A stretch of DNA of 64,000 bases from Planctomycetota bacterium (GTDB lineage: Bacteria > Planctomycetota > JAJSAM01 > JAJVHW01): NCBI GenBank assembly GCA_021776825.1, contig JAJFFG010000076.1, forward strand, positions 124,001 through 188,000. The letters run 5' to 3'. Of this stretch, positions 8,709 to 17,745 are shown in pieces. The notes under the pieces were generated by a model. The model saw only the letters and a list, made by a program, of their open reading frames with translations, was not told the origin of the DNA and did no database searches. A program made the position numbers and the translations under genes. Position 1 is the stretch's first letter; the number at the start of each line of letters is the position of its first letter.

Positions 8709-10193
8709 ATGAGGGAACAGAGGAAGCGTGTCGCGGCGTGCGCCGTGGCACTCGTGCTGGCGCTCGGTTCGTTTGCCGCGGCGGAGAACTTCGTCGTCAG
8801 GAAGACGGGCGACGACGTGGACACCGTCGGCACGCTGCGCAACGCGCTGTTTCGCGCGCGCGACGGCGATCGCATCTCGTTCGACGTGCTCGGTACGATT
8901 CGGCTGACGTCCGATCTCGACGTGCGACAGGGACTCCGCAACGTGCGGATTCGCGGCCCGGTTCGCCTTGCGTCCGCGTTGCGGACCGACGCCAAACTCT
9001 CCGTCTCGGGAGACCGCATCTCGCTGGAGAACCTCGACGTTCGCCGCCTGCGCGTCGTCGTCGAACCGGCCGCCAGCGATGTCGAGATCCTCGGCTGTCG
9101 CTTCGAGGGCGTGGAGACGAAGCTCCACGTGGATGGGGCGCGCGGCACCGTGATCGGATCACGTGACCGGCCGAACCTCTTCCAGCGCCTGAAGAACAAC
9201 TCCACGGCCGGGAGCTGCTTCGTGCTGACGAACGACGTCGACACACAGGTCGTCGGCAACGTGCTGCGAGGGATCCAGTCGACGATCGACCTCGACGCCA
9301 GCGTCGGCGTCGAGATCCGCGGCAACCGATTCGTCGATGCCGGGATCGACGGCTCGCCCCACTCGGCCCGCATCGTCGACAACGACATCCGCCTCCCGGC
9401 GTCCGGTGGGCGGGGGAACGGCATCCTGATCCAGGAGAGTCCCTCGGCGCCGAACCCCGGGCTGGTCGAGGTGCTTCGCAACCGCGTCCGCATCAGCGCC
9501 GGAACCGGCGCGATCGATGTGATCCGGCCGAACGCGATCGTTGCCGACAACGTCGTGCAGGGGTCCAGCGGCCGCGGGTCCCTGTCGCGTGGCATCGTCG
9601 TCGGGGCCGGCCACCCGTTCCACGTCGACGACTTCGAGATCTCGGTCCGCGACAACCGGGTCGTCGGCTGCACCACCGCGTACCTGCTGCTGACTAGCGC
9701 CGCCCGCGACGGCGGCCGGACTGGGACGCTCGTTGTCGAGGGGAACACGGCGCGCCGGTTCCGAACTGTCGGAATGAGTGTGATCGGCGGCCCGAACGCC
9801 GACGTGACCGTGCGCGACAATGTGCTCACCCGAGGTGGGCGGCGAGGCGCCTCCGACGTGGCCGCCCTCACGCTGCGCGCAGAGGAGGGTCCCGTCCTCG
9901 CGATCGGGAACACAGTTCGCCGAAATCGCATGCCGGGCATCGAGGTCGTGGCCGACGGTCCGGTCACGTTGACCACGAACACGATCGAGCGCAATCGCGG
10001 AGACGGCGTGCTCGTGAGCAGCGGCGCCGCGCTCTTCTCCGCTGACGCGAACACCATCACCCGCAACGCCGGCGCGGGCTACCGCCTGATCGACGTCGCG
10101 GGAGCCATCTCGTTCGCCGGCGGGAACGTCGACGACAACGACGATGAGCCGGTCGTGCTCGAAGGCACCGCGACACTGACGGTCGTCCAGTAG
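8709..10193 (+). CDS. Secreted right-handed parallel beta-helix protein
   Basis: 494 residues with a signal peptide (1-26, ending FAAAEN). The body is made of short coils with the NxI/V..N.V pattern (for example VVGNVLRGIQ, EIRGNRFVDA, VTVRDNVLTRGG), typical of pectate-lyase-like or NosD-type helices. An early segment (GTLRNALFRARDGDRISFDV) matches the N-terminal cap motif seen in many CSLREA/choice-of-anchor polymorphic surface proteins. No catalytic residues could be assigned; it may bind or cleave polysaccharide. Followed by a strong hairpin at 10230. Confidence 0.87.
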   Translation: MREQRKRVAACAVALVLALGSFAAAENFVVRKTGDDVDTVGTLRNALFRARDGDRISFDVLGTIRLTSDLDVRQGLRNVRIRGPVRLASALRTDAKLSVSGDRISLENLDVRRLRVVVEPAASDVEILGCRFEGVETKLHVDGARGTVIGSRDRPNLFQRLKNNSTAGSCFVLTNDVDTQVVGNVLRGIQSTIDLDASVGVEIRGNRFVDAGIDGSPHSARIVDNDIRLPASGGRGNGILIQESPSAPNPGLVEVLRNRVRISAGTGAIDVIRPNAIVADNVVQGSSGRGSLSRGIVVGAGHPFHVDDFEISVRDNRVVGCTTAYLLLTSAARDGGRTGTLVVEGNTARRFRTVGMSVIGGPNADVTVRDNVLTRGGRRGASDVAALTLRAEEGPVLAIGNTVRRNRMPGIEVVADGPVTLTTNTIERNRGDGVLVSSGAALFSADANTITRNAGAGYRLIDVAGAISFAGGNVDDNDDEPVVLEGTATLTVVQ

Positions 10194-10229
10194 CGGGTCC
10201 GAGTGCGGAGCAGGCGCAATGACGCCGTA

Positions 10230-10253
10230 GGGGCGGAGCCCCCGCTCCGCCCC
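10230..10253. terminator. Strong GC hairpin between convergent genes
   Basis: A perfect 9-bp stem (GGGGCGGAG / CTCCGCCCC) with a 6-nt loop starts 37 bp after the beta-helix stop codon. No U-run follows on either strand, so it may act as an RNA 3'-end stabiliser instead of a classical intrinsic terminator. Confidence 0.5.
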
Positions 10254-10530
10254 CGCCGACACGCGTCGCTCGGGCGGGGACGGTGGATGGCGGTCAGCGA
10301 ACGACCTCCGTGGATCGGACGGCCACGGGCGATACCCGTCGCGACTCGATGACTCTGCGCGTTGCGCGGTCGATCAGCGCGGACGCCCTCGTTCGGTGGC
10401 CGCGCGCATCACCAACACCGCCCGCAGAGCGCCCTCGACCCCCGTCGAGCATGCGCCGCCCAGCGGGCGGGGCGGATCAGGAGATCCGTACGGAGCACTT
10501 CTAGGCGTCGCTCCCGCGCCGCCTACCGCC
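10254..10530. other. Gap between convergent genes without convincing gene
   Basis: Together with the hairpin before it, this makes a 337-bp stretch between convergent genes. Short open frames exist but have no ribosome site or family resemblance. The only notable content is a 24-bp hairpin repeat at 10470-10493 that recurs at 21207-21230. Confidence 0.5.
10470..10493 (+). repeat. 24-bp hairpin repeat, copy 1
   Basis: The core is CGGATC-AGGA-GATCCG (a 6-bp stem with a 4-nt loop), immediately overlapping the 8-bp palindrome CCGTACGG. An exact copy in the opposite orientation is at 21207-21230. Both copies sit between convergent genes and next to a GC-rich stretch that also tends to fold. Confidence 0.75.
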
Positions 10531-11838
10531 TCAGCGATCCTTCAGCTTGTGGAAGCGCGGGTAGCGGGCGTGCGCCATCAGCGCGAGGCACGCCATCGAG
10601 GTCGTGTAGACACGCCCCCCGACGCCCGACCACGGATCGTCCACGACCCACGAGCCCTTCTCGCAACTCCAGCCGTCGCCGCCCTGATGATCGAGGAGCG
10701 CCGTGCGGAGCGCGCGGTTCCACGGCTTCCACGCCTTGTCACCGGCCTGGAACATCGCCAGGCTCGACCAGTGCCAGCCGTAGAGGTCGATGCTGCCGTC
10801 GTCAGGGTTCCAAGTCGGCGGCAGCGTGGCGATCAGCGCGACACTCTTCTTGACGGTCTCGTCCTTGGCGTCCGACCCGCGCATCCCGAGCTTCGACATC
10901 ACGCCGGCCCCGGTCAGGGCCAGCGTCTTCCCCTCCGGGAACGCCCGCGACGTGCCCGGCAGCCGCCGCGACTCGCCGCCCCGATTGACGTAGCCCACGC
11001 GCCCATTCTCGGAGTCGATCATCTTGTCGATCCACGCCAGCCCGCCTCGTGCGACGGACCTCTCGACGTCGAGCCCGGCCTCGCGCGCAACGCTCACCAG
11101 AAGCAGTGCCCACGCGGTCACCGACGTGTCCATCATCCCGTCGTCCGCGTGCCGGTAGCCCCAGGCGAGGTACGGCACCTGCTGATCGATCAGGAACGCC
11201 ATGCCGTTCTGAGCCGGTCGACGGTAGTCGTCGTGTCCGGTGAGCCCGTACGCCTCGACCATCGCGAGCGTGGCGATCATGTGGGAGTAGAGGAAGCGCT
11301 TGTCGTTGCGCGGGCCGAAGCAGCCCTCGGCGTCCTGCTGCACGGTCAGGCTCGCGAGCCCGCGACGCACCGCGTCCCCGTGTACGCCGGTCGCCTGCGG
11401 CTCGCCCGCGCCGAGGAAGCAGAGGAGCGACAGGCCGGTCAGGCCGACGTCGTGGTGTGAGTTGCCCTGACCGCGGCAGTGCGTACTGCGGCAGTGCTCG
11501 ACGAAGCCGCTCCCGCTCCAACTCCCGTCGGGCTCCTGATGCCGCGCGAGCCAGTCCAGCGCGTCGTGGACCGCTCTCACGCGTCGCACGGTGCAGCCGT
11601 GGTCGCCGATCGCGGCGCGTCCGCGCTTCCACCCGGAGAGCGGACCGGTGCCGGCGAACGGATCGGCCTCGACAGGCTCCTCCACGGGCTCCTCGACCTC
11701 CGCGATCTCCAGCGGCACCGCGTCTTCGTCGACGGCCGGGGTCGGCTTCTCGTCGTCGGCGTGCGACACGCCCAGAGTCAGAGGAAGGCCCAGCGTCAGC
11801 GCGAGTACCAACGTCGCGGCGGCGAAGCGTCGGATCAC
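10531..11838 (-). CDS. Exported prenyltransferase/squalene-oxidase-repeat (alpha-alpha toroid) protein
   Basis: 435 residues from a GTG at 11838 with GGAGGG upstream. Signal peptide 1-27 (ending VSHA), then an acidic, Pro/Glu-rich linker to about residue 62. The rest shows the squalene-cyclase-type repeat pattern: ALDWLARHQEPDGSW, GLSLLCFLGAGE, GLASLTVQQDAEGCFG, AWALLLVS, MACLALMAHARYPR. The cyclase DXDD motif is not evident, so the toroid is more likely a binding module, as in many exported planctomycete proteins. Convergent with the beta-helix gene; head-to-tail after the UPF0489 gene (38 bp gap). Confidence 0.85.
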   Translation of the reverse strand: MIRRFAAATLVLALTLGLPLTLGVSHADDEKPTPAVDEDAVPLEIAEVEEPVEEPVEADPFAGTGPLSGWKRGRAAIGDHGCTVRRVRAVHDALDWLARHQEPDGSWSGSGFVEHCRSTHCRGQGNSHHDVGLTGLSLLCFLGAGEPQATGVHGDAVRRGLASLTVQQDAEGCFGPRNDKRFLYSHMIATLAMVEAYGLTGHDDYRRPAQNGMAFLIDQQVPYLAWGYRHADDGMMDTSVTAWALLLVSVAREAGLDVERSVARGGLAWIDKMIDSENGRVGYVNRGGESRRLPGTSRAFPEGKTLALTGAGVMSKLGMRGSDAKDETVKKSVALIATLPPTWNPDDGSIDLYGWHWSSLAMFQAGDKAWKPWNRALRTALLDHQGGDGWSCEKGSWVVDDPWSGVGGRVYTTSMACLALMAHARYPRFHKLKDR

Positions 11839-11876
11839 GTCACCCTCCCTGCGAGCTCCCCCAGCTCAAGATCGGT

Positions 11877-12623
11877 TCAGGATACCGCGCCCAGCGCCTG
11901 CGTGATGTGGGCCAGGACCGCCGCCTCGATCTCGTCGGCGTCATGATCGTCAAGGCTCTCGCTGACGTACTCCGGCTCGCGCGCGATCGTGATCAGGCAC
12001 GCTCCGCGGATGAGCTCGTGGAACACCGCCGCGTCGTCCGGGGCGAGGCCGCGGCGCGTCGCGAACGTGTCGAGGTCGATGTCGAGCACATACGGCGCTG
12101 ACGGCGTCGTCTCGAATCCCAGGTGCGTCAGCGCGGGCCCGAGCGTCGCTGACTCGAGCTGCGCGTCGAAGCGTCGACGTGCGCACGCCGCGGACCCGTG
12201 CGGGGCGTCGGCGCAGTCGGGAGCGCACTCGGGCCGGACCAACTTGGCGCCCGGCGTCGTCGCATCGCCGGTGCGACCCTCCTGCGACGACACGATCAGC
12301 GCACGATCGAGGATGCCGAGCCGCAGAGCGGCGTCGATGTGCTCGTCGTTCTCCAGCCGCTTGACGAGCTCATCAAGGTCCTCGACCTCGGCATCGCGGA
12401 AGCGCATGAGAACGCGCTTCTGCCAGCGCGCGAGCTGTGCGTCGTCCGGCTCCTCGTCCTCATTATCGACGAAGTCCACCCGCAGCGCGGGCGCCGTGTC
12501 CGTGTGACGATCCAGCGTGACGAGCGTCAATGCTCGTCCCGCAGCGCGCCTGGCCTCGGCCCAGTCGAGGAGGACTTCCTCGTGGCTCTCGACGATGCGG
12601 ATCAGCTTGCCGTGGATGTGCAT
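11877..12623 (-). CDS. UPF0489 family protein
   Basis: 248 residues, using the ATG at 12623 (MHIHGK...). A longer start 45 bp upstream would overlap the preceding WD40 gene by 32 nt and is less likely. Family hallmarks are LDRHTDTA (about residues 36-43, a DxHxD pattern) and DIDLDTFAT (about 171-179, DxDxD), which resemble the metal-ligand pattern of ureohydrolase-like folds; UPF0489 proteins are widespread but uncharacterised. Lies 13 nt downstream of the WD40 gene, so probably cotranscribed with it and with the PP2C gene. The substrate is unknown. Confidence 0.8.
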   Translation of the reverse strand: MHIHGKLIRIVESHEEVLLDWAEARRAAGRALTLVTLDRHTDTAPALRVDFVDNEDEEPDDAQLARWQKRVLMRFRDAEVEDLDELVKRLENDEHIDAALRLGILDRALIVSSQEGRTGDATTPGAKLVRPECAPDCADAPHGSAACARRRFDAQLESATLGPALTHLGFETTPSAPYVLDIDLDTFATRRGLAPDDAAVFHELIRGACLITIAREPEYVSESLDDHDADEIEAAVLAHITQALGAVS

Positions 12624-12636
12624 AGTTCTGGGACTA

Positions 12637-15600
12637 TCACGGCAGGCGCCACAGAACGATCGATCCATCGGCCTCGCCCGTTGCCAACAGCGATCCGTCC
12701 GGTGCGAGTGCGTAGGCGGCCCGGTCGGTCTCGGTCCGTCCGGCGCAGAGACTCAGCACGTGCCGGTCGTCGGCAAGGCGACGGACGATGATGAGCCCGT
12801 ACGTCGCCGCGAGTGCGACCGTGGTCGCCTCCGAGCAGATCTGCGCCGACTCGGCGCTGCGCAGCGCGAAGACGCCGGTCTCGAGCACGTTCCCGGTCGC
12901 GAGCTCCCACGTCGTCTGGCGTCCACCGACGTCGACTCCGACGACGCGCTTGCCGTCCATCGCCAGGGCCGCCGAGACCCAGTTGAGCGGGTTGCCGTCA
13001 GGGTCACCCTTGAGCGACTGCGTCACGCTCCAGGTCTTCGTGCTGACAACACGCACGCCGCGACGCGCCGTCACGAGCAGTGTCGCTCCGTCGGAGGTCA
13101 GCGAGGCCGCGACGGGGACGTCTCGCCTCGTGCCACCGAGCGCCACATCGACGGGCGCGCCGGCGCCACTGAGGACCTGAACCCCTCCATCGCGGGAACA
13201 CAGGATCGCGCGTTGCCCCGCATCATCGATCGTCACCGCGGCCGGGACGATGGCCTCGACGTCGTGGCGCAGCACCTCTTTGCCGTCGCCCATTCTCCAT
13301 GCGCGAACGCGCGTTCCGTCGCGACCGCCCGTCTCGGAGTCGATCGAGGTAGCGACTGCGAGCGTTGTTCCGGATGGGGAGAAGCCGAGCTGGAGGATGG
13401 TCTCGCCGTCCACGTCGATGCGTCGGAGCAGCCGTCCGTCGGGGACCGACCAGGCGATCAGGCCGTCGTCGCGCCCGGCAGAGACCAGCGTCCGTCCGTC
13501 GGGGGCGAACGCGATCGCGTCGACCGAGCCGAGGTGCCCCTCCGGCCGAGCGCCCGCCACGCCGCTCGCCACGTCCCAGCGACAGATCGTCCGATCCTCG
13601 GAGCCGGTGAATGCCGTCGCACCGTCCGGCGAGAACGCGATCGCTCCGACGGGCGCGCCGTGGACGTTCGCCAGTCGTTCGCTCTTGCCCCTGCGCCCTC
13701 GCACGACCTGGCCGTCGGCGTCGCTCCACCACACCTCGGTCCCGCCGGGACGGATCGCGAGGGCGTCACGGGGCACGCCGGGCAGGAATGCGACTCCCGT
13801 TTCGAGTCCCCGACCGAACCCGGTGCCCCGGATGCTCGGCGCGGATCCAGGCGGCGTGGCCGTGAGGAACACGCCTCCCTCGCTGCCGCCGTTCGCCATG
13901 AAGTCGCCGTCCGACGACACGACGACGCGCGTCGTCGGGCGCTGCGTCGCGTCGGCGTCGTCCGTGGTCATTCGATCGAGGTCGTGCACCCGAGACCGGC
14001 CGTCGTGACAGAAGGAGAGCAGCAGCGAACCACGTCGATCGAACACGAGCCCCGCCGGCCAAAATGGCGTCTCGACGCCCAGCTCCAGGTCGACCATCCA
14101 CCCCGGAAACACGGCCTCGCCCGCGTCCTTCTCCAGGTTCCAGACGACGATCCCCCGCGAGCCGCCCAGCGCCAGGCGCGCTCCGTCCTTCGAGAGCGTC
14201 ATTGTGTGAGCGTTCTGGAACATGCCCCCGAGCGTGTCGTCGTGCGGGATCTCGTCGATCACGGCTCCGGTCGCAGCGTCCAGCACCGCGACGCGCGCGT
14301 GGGATCTCGCGCAGAAGAGCCGGTTGCCGTCGCGGGAGTGCAGGAGCTCCATCACGTCGCCGCCGACGAGCGACGTCGCCCACCGTGTCGCGCCGGTCTC
14401 CGCGTCGCGCGCGAGCACTTGACCCTCGGCAGTCCCGGCGACCAGGGTCCGCCCGTCCGGCGAGATCGAGAGCGAGAGGATGGCGGCCGGCGTGCGCCAC
14501 GCGGATCCGCCGAAGCGCATCGCCGGCTCGGGCGGCGTCGGCAGCGGGTACGCATTCGATGACAGCAACGGAGGCTCCCGCCAGTCCAACTCCCACACCG
14601 TGATGCCGTTGGTCGCCCGGGCCGCCAGGTACTTCCCGCTTGGGGAGACGTCGATCTGCGAGACCGCGGCGTCGTCGCCGACCACGAGATCGTGGATGAC
14701 GCCGCCCGTCTCGAGACTCCAGAGTCGGACCGTGCGCTGCAGCGGCTCCGCGACGGCCAGGACCGGCTTGCGGGGGAGGAACGCCAGAGTGCCGTAATCC
14801 CACGGCATCGGACGGCCCTGCGGTACGTCGGCGTCGAGCACGCCGTCGAGGCTCAGCACCCGCTGACCGGTGGCGACGTCGTAGACGTGAACGGGCTTCC
14901 AGCGTGAGAGTCGCGCGATCCAGCGCCCGTCGGATGAGACGGCGATCGCACCGAGATCCGCCGACGATGACCCCGCGGCGAGACGCAGATGCCGTGGTGG
15001 AACGCTCCCGTCGCGCGCGACCACGGAGAGGCTCGAGCGGTCCCCCGTGCGCACGATCCAGTCCCCGTTCCCGGAGGCGAACGCGCGCTTGTGGGCGTAG
15101 GGCACGTCGCGAACGACGCTCACGCTGCCGTCGCTCTCCAGACGCAGTAGTCGCCGTCGCTGGGGCGTCGGGCTGAAGTAGTCATCGCTGCTCTCGCCGC
15201 TCTCGTGCGCGATCACGAACTCGCCACTCGCCGATGTCAGAAGCTCGACGTACTCGAGCGGGTCGTCCGGGTGAGGGGCCAGTGCCGCGCGGCGAGGCTT
15301 GGCTGCGCCGAGCTCGATGACCTCGAGCGCACCGGACTCCGTGGCGCCCAGCGCGACGCGTCCTCCGAGGGCCAGCGTGACCTTCCCGGTCCAGCTCGCC
15401 GGAAGACCCTGTCGCGTGTGCTCCTTCCCGTCACGCAGGTTCCATGTGTGGACGACGCGATCTCTGTCGATGGCGGTCACGGTGCCCGCCTTCTCGGCAA
15501 ACTGGACGGCACGAATGCCCTCGGTGCTGCCCTCGAGGTGCACCCGCCTGAGTTCGTCCTCGCCGCGGGCGCCGGTGGTCAGCAGCAGCAGCACGAAGAC

Positions 15601-15639
15601 GGCGGCCGCGCATCGAGCGAGCACCTGTGTCCTCGTCAC
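12637..15639 (-). CDS. Secreted WD40-repeat protein
   Basis: 1000 residues starting at GTG 15639, which overlaps the TGA of the PP2C gene by 4 nt (GTGA), implying translational coupling. Signal peptide 1-26. The rest is two or more beta-propellers: WD40 units with SPDG..LV.G...G.V..WD recur, e.g. LSISPDGRTLVAGTAEGQV and AIAFSPDGATAFTGSEDRT, and the final blade ends TGEADGSIVLWRLP. No enzymatic domain. Its coupling to a phosphatase is notable, since WD40 domains elsewhere in this window are attached to a kinase and found beside chaperones. Confidence 0.9.
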   Translation of the reverse strand: MTRTQVLARCAAAVFVLLLLTTGARGEDELRRVHLEGSTEGIRAVQFAEKAGTVTAIDRDRVVHTWNLRDGKEHTRQGLPASWTGKVTLALGGRVALGATESGALEVIELGAAKPRRAALAPHPDDPLEYVELLTSASGEFVIAHESGESSDDYFSPTPQRRRLLRLESDGSVSVVRDVPYAHKRAFASGNGDWIVRTGDRSSLSVVARDGSVPPRHLRLAAGSSSADLGAIAVSSDGRWIARLSRWKPVHVYDVATGQRVLSLDGVLDADVPQGRPMPWDYGTLAFLPRKPVLAVAEPLQRTVRLWSLETGGVIHDLVVGDDAAVSQIDVSPSGKYLAARATNGITVWELDWREPPLLSSNAYPLPTPPEPAMRFGGSAWRTPAAILSLSISPDGRTLVAGTAEGQVLARDAETGATRWATSLVGGDVMELLHSRDGNRLFCARSHARVAVLDAATGAVIDEIPHDDTLGGMFQNAHTMTLSKDGARLALGGSRGIVVWNLEKDAGEAVFPGWMVDLELGVETPFWPAGLVFDRRGSLLLSFCHDGRSRVHDLDRMTTDDADATQRPTTRVVVSSDGDFMANGGSEGGVFLTATPPGSAPSIRGTGFGRGLETGVAFLPGVPRDALAIRPGGTEVWWSDADGQVVRGRRGKSERLANVHGAPVGAIAFSPDGATAFTGSEDRTICRWDVASGVAGARPEGHLGSVDAIAFAPDGRTLVSAGRDDGLIAWSVPDGRLLRRIDVDGETILQLGFSPSGTTLAVATSIDSETGGRDGTRVRAWRMGDGKEVLRHDVEAIVPAAVTIDDAGQRAILCSRDGGVQVLSGAGAPVDVALGGTRRDVPVAASLTSDGATLLVTARRGVRVVSTKTWSVTQSLKGDPDGNPLNWVSAALAMDGKRVVGVDVGGRQTTWELATGNVLETGVFALRSAESAQICSEATTVALAATYGLIIVRRLADDRHVLSLCAGRTETDRAAYALAPDGSLLATGEADGSIVLWRLP

Positions 15640-16409
15640 GAACCGCGACTCGGATCGTCGTCGCGCACCTCGATGACGATGACGCTCGAGTTGTCCTCGC
15701 CGCCGCGCGCGTTCGTCAGGTCGATGAGGACGTCGGGCACCTCTGTCGACGGCGTGTGCGCCATCAGCTCCGGCAACTCGTCGTTGGTGACGTTCAGCAT
15801 GATGCCGTCGGAGCAGAGCACCAGGCGATCCCCGCTCATCAGTTCGATGAGCACGGTCTCCGGTTCGACGTCGAGTTGCGGCCCGACCGCGCGCGTCAGC
15901 GTGGCGTGCGCGCCGCTGTCGTTGATCTGCTGCTCGGTGATCGTGCCGCTCCGGAACAGCTCGACTCCCAGGTTGTGGTCGTCGGTCAGCTGCGTCACCT
16001 GACCCTCGCGCAGCAGATACGCGCGAGAGTCACCAACGTGGGCGATGAGTGCATGGTTGCCGACGGTCAGCGCCAGCACGGCCGTACACGCCATCCCCCG
16101 CTTTGCGATGTCCTGCGCGGCCATCTCGTACACGCGCTGGTTCGCCGCGCGGATTGCCGCGACGGCGAGACGGGCAACGCGCTCACGTCCGGCTGCGTCG
16201 TCGATCCACTGCACGAGCTCTTCGCCATGCTCCGCCAGCGAGCCCTGGATCTCGGCGCAACTCGTCGCCGACGCCACCTCGCCGGCGGCGTGTCCACCGC
16301 ATCCGTCACAGACGAGGTAGAGCCCGAGCGCCGTATCGGCGAGCAACGCGTCCTCGTTGTGCTCGCGTACGCGCCCGATGTCCGTGCGCGCAGCGGTGAC
16401 GTGTCTCAT
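15636..16409 (-). CDS. PP2C-family Ser/Thr protein phosphatase
   Basis: 257 residues, the usual length of bacterial soluble PP2C (PrpC/Stp/PstP catalytic domains). Motifs in order: TDIGRVREHNEDAL (9-22, with metal-binding Asp20), VCDGCGGHAAGE (33-44, metal-binding D35/G36), AHVGDSRAYLL, LTDDHNLG, LVLCSDGIML and EDNSSVIVIEV near the C-terminus. The usual DGMGGH has Cys in place of Met. Removes phosphate from Ser/Thr of target proteins using Mn/Mg; likely opposes kinases of the type at the left end of the window. First gene of a PP2C-WD40-UPF0489 run. Confidence 0.95.
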   Translation of the reverse strand: MRHVTAARTDIGRVREHNEDALLADTALGLYLVCDGCGGHAAGEVASATSCAEIQGSLAEHGEELVQWIDDAAGRERVARLAVAAIRAANQRVYEMAAQDIAKRGMACTAVLALTVGNHALIAHVGDSRAYLLREGQVTQLTDDHNLGVELFRSGTITEQQINDSGAHATLTRAVGPQLDVEPETVLIELMSGDRLVLCSDGIMLNVTNDELPELMAHTPSTEVPDVLIDLTNARGGEDNSSVIVIEVRDDDPSRGS

Positions 16410-16470
16410 GCGGCGAGTCTACTCGGCCTGCAGAGCACCTTCGGGCCGACGTCGATGCCCAGGTGTCGAC

Positions 16471-16851
16471 CTAACGAGGCGGGCCGCGTTCGGGCAGTTG
16501 CGCGACGAGCTTCTTGTGGACGAGCAGCCGATAGCTCTCGTCGATCCAGCGTTCGAGCAGGCCCTTCGGCGGCGCCTCGTCCGTCGCGAACGTCGCCTTG
16601 ATCCAGCCCATCTTGCCGACGTCGTAGCTGCCGGGGTGCTCCTCGGCGAGGGCGGACGCCTCGGCGAGACCGTCCGCGAGCTTCAACCGCACGTGGTACG
16701 AGCCCGGCTTGATGCCCATGAAAACGAACGACTTCTTGCGCGCCTTGAACGCGGCGTTGACGCACACGCCCGCCTCTTCGACCTCTGGGTAGCGGAGCGC
16801 CCGCTTCCGCAGCGCGTCGGTCGTCTTCTCAGCCTGCGTCTTCTTCGCCAT
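16471..16851 (-). CDS. MmcQ/YjbR-like protein
   Basis: 126 residues from ATG 16851 with GAGAGGA 8 bp upstream. The pattern (YPEVEEAGVCVNAAFKARKK, FVFMG, YHVRLKL, HPGSYDVGKMGWIKATF, ESYRLLVHKKLV) fits the MmcQ/YjbR (DUF419) family of small alpha/beta proteins with a CyaY-like fold, proposed to bind DNA. The N-terminus is Lys-rich. Cytoplasmic. Stands alone between the PP2C gene and the putative anti-sigma gene. Confidence 0.75.
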   Translation of the reverse strand: MAKKTQAEKTTDALRKRALRYPEVEEAGVCVNAAFKARKKSFVFMGIKPGSYHVRLKLADGLAEASALAEEHPGSYDVGKMGWIKATFATDEAPPKGLLERWIDESYRLLVHKKLVAQLPERGPPR

Positions 16852-16932
16852 CGCCTGTCCTCTCGGGTTGCGCGCGACAGTATGTCATCCCGTCGGGCGT
16901 CGCGCGCGCGTCAGGCGCCTGCGGCCGTACGT

Positions 16933-17745
16933 TCAGCCCGCGACCCCGCCGTCTCCCGGCACGTCGCCCTCGTACCACCACGTCCAGAGCTCCGGGTCCT
17001 GCCGCATCCGCGTCGTCCGCAGCGACGAGCGGAGCAGGTGTTTCATGAGCAGCATCACGCCGCCGACCACGGCGGTCGCGATGAGCGTTGTCGGCCATCC
17101 GTAGCTCCTCTCGGCGGCGTGCGTCGTGAGGAGTGCGATGAGCGTGAACAGGATGACGTGGCGCCAGCGACTGTGCCGCGCGCGACCCTCGCTCAGCAGC
17201 ATGAACCCGATCACGTCGGTCTCCCGTTCGAGGCGACGGTTGTGGACCCAGACCGCCCAGCAGAACAGCGCAGCGCCGCCGCCGAGCACGATCGCCAGCT
17301 CGCCCCACGCGCTCGAGTTCATCGGTCGGCCGGGTTTCGGGAAGACCAGCGGGAGCAGCAGCCCGAGACTGAAGATGCCGAACACGCCGAGGCAGAAGCG
17401 GCCGAAGCGCAGGCGTGTCTCGCGTGCGGTCCCGCGGATCGTCCGCTCGAAGCGGGTGACCATGCCCTCCGGCGGCGTCGACGCCGCCGGCCGGTCGAGA
17501 CATCGCAGGAGCGCGAGCGTCTCCTCGTTGCTCGAGCGGAACGCACGCCCTTCGTCCGTCGCGAGAAAGCGCGCCGACAGCGTGCGCTCGTCGTCCGAGA
17601 GCTCTTCGCCGTAGAGCGACTTCAGCACCGCCAGCTTGGCGGCCCCGCTCGGATCGGTACGGCTCGGATCGGTACGGCTCGGGTCGGCCCCGGCCGGATG
17701 AGACCGGCTCGGGTGGTCGGCGTTCGGGTCAGTGGCGTCAGACAC
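16933..17745 (-). CDS. Multi-pass membrane protein downstream of ECF sigma factor; putative anti-sigma factor
   Basis: 270 residues from a GTG at 17745 that overlaps the sigma-factor stop by 8 nt. The cytoplasmic N-terminus has repeats of Asp-Pro-Ser-Arg-Thr (about 20-33, coded by a 15-bp tandem repeat), then an acidic helical region (LKSLYGEELSDDERTL...), then about four hydrophobic segments (near 118-137, 147-173, 196-214, 220-240). The gene order (ECF sigma then membrane protein with a soluble N-terminal part) is the standard arrangement for a sigma/anti-sigma pair, but no zinc-binding anti-sigma (HxxxCxxC) motif is present. The role is therefore an inference. Confidence 0.75.
   Translation of the reverse strand: MSDATDPNADHPSRSHPAGADPSRTDPSRTDPSGAAKLAVLKSLYGEELSDDERTLSARFLATDEGRAFRSSNEETLALLRCLDRPAASTPPEGMVTRFERTIRGTARETRLRFGRFCLGVFGIFSLGLLLPLVFPKPGRPMNSSAWGELAIVLGGGAALFCWAVWVHNRRLERETDVIGFMLLSEGRARHSRWRHVILFTLIALLTTHAAERSYGWPTTLIATAVVGGVMLLMKHLLRSSLRTTRMRQDPELWTWWYEGDVPGDGGVAG
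17647..17687. repeat. 15-bp in-frame tandem repeat
   Basis: Two perfect 15-bp units (17647-17661, 17662-17676) plus a partial third lie inside the putative anti-sigma gene and code for a pentapeptide repeat (SRTDP). Being a multiple of three, copy-number change alters linker length without a frameshift. Confidence 0.75.

Noticed and set aside
10283..10504. 73-codon frame in the gap after the beta-helix gene
   Set aside because: No ribosome site, atypical composition, and its end is made by the 24-bp hairpin repeat.
12517..14562. 681-codon plus-strand frame opposite the secreted WD40 gene
   Set aside because: No domains or ribosome site; it crosses two well-supported minus-strand genes.
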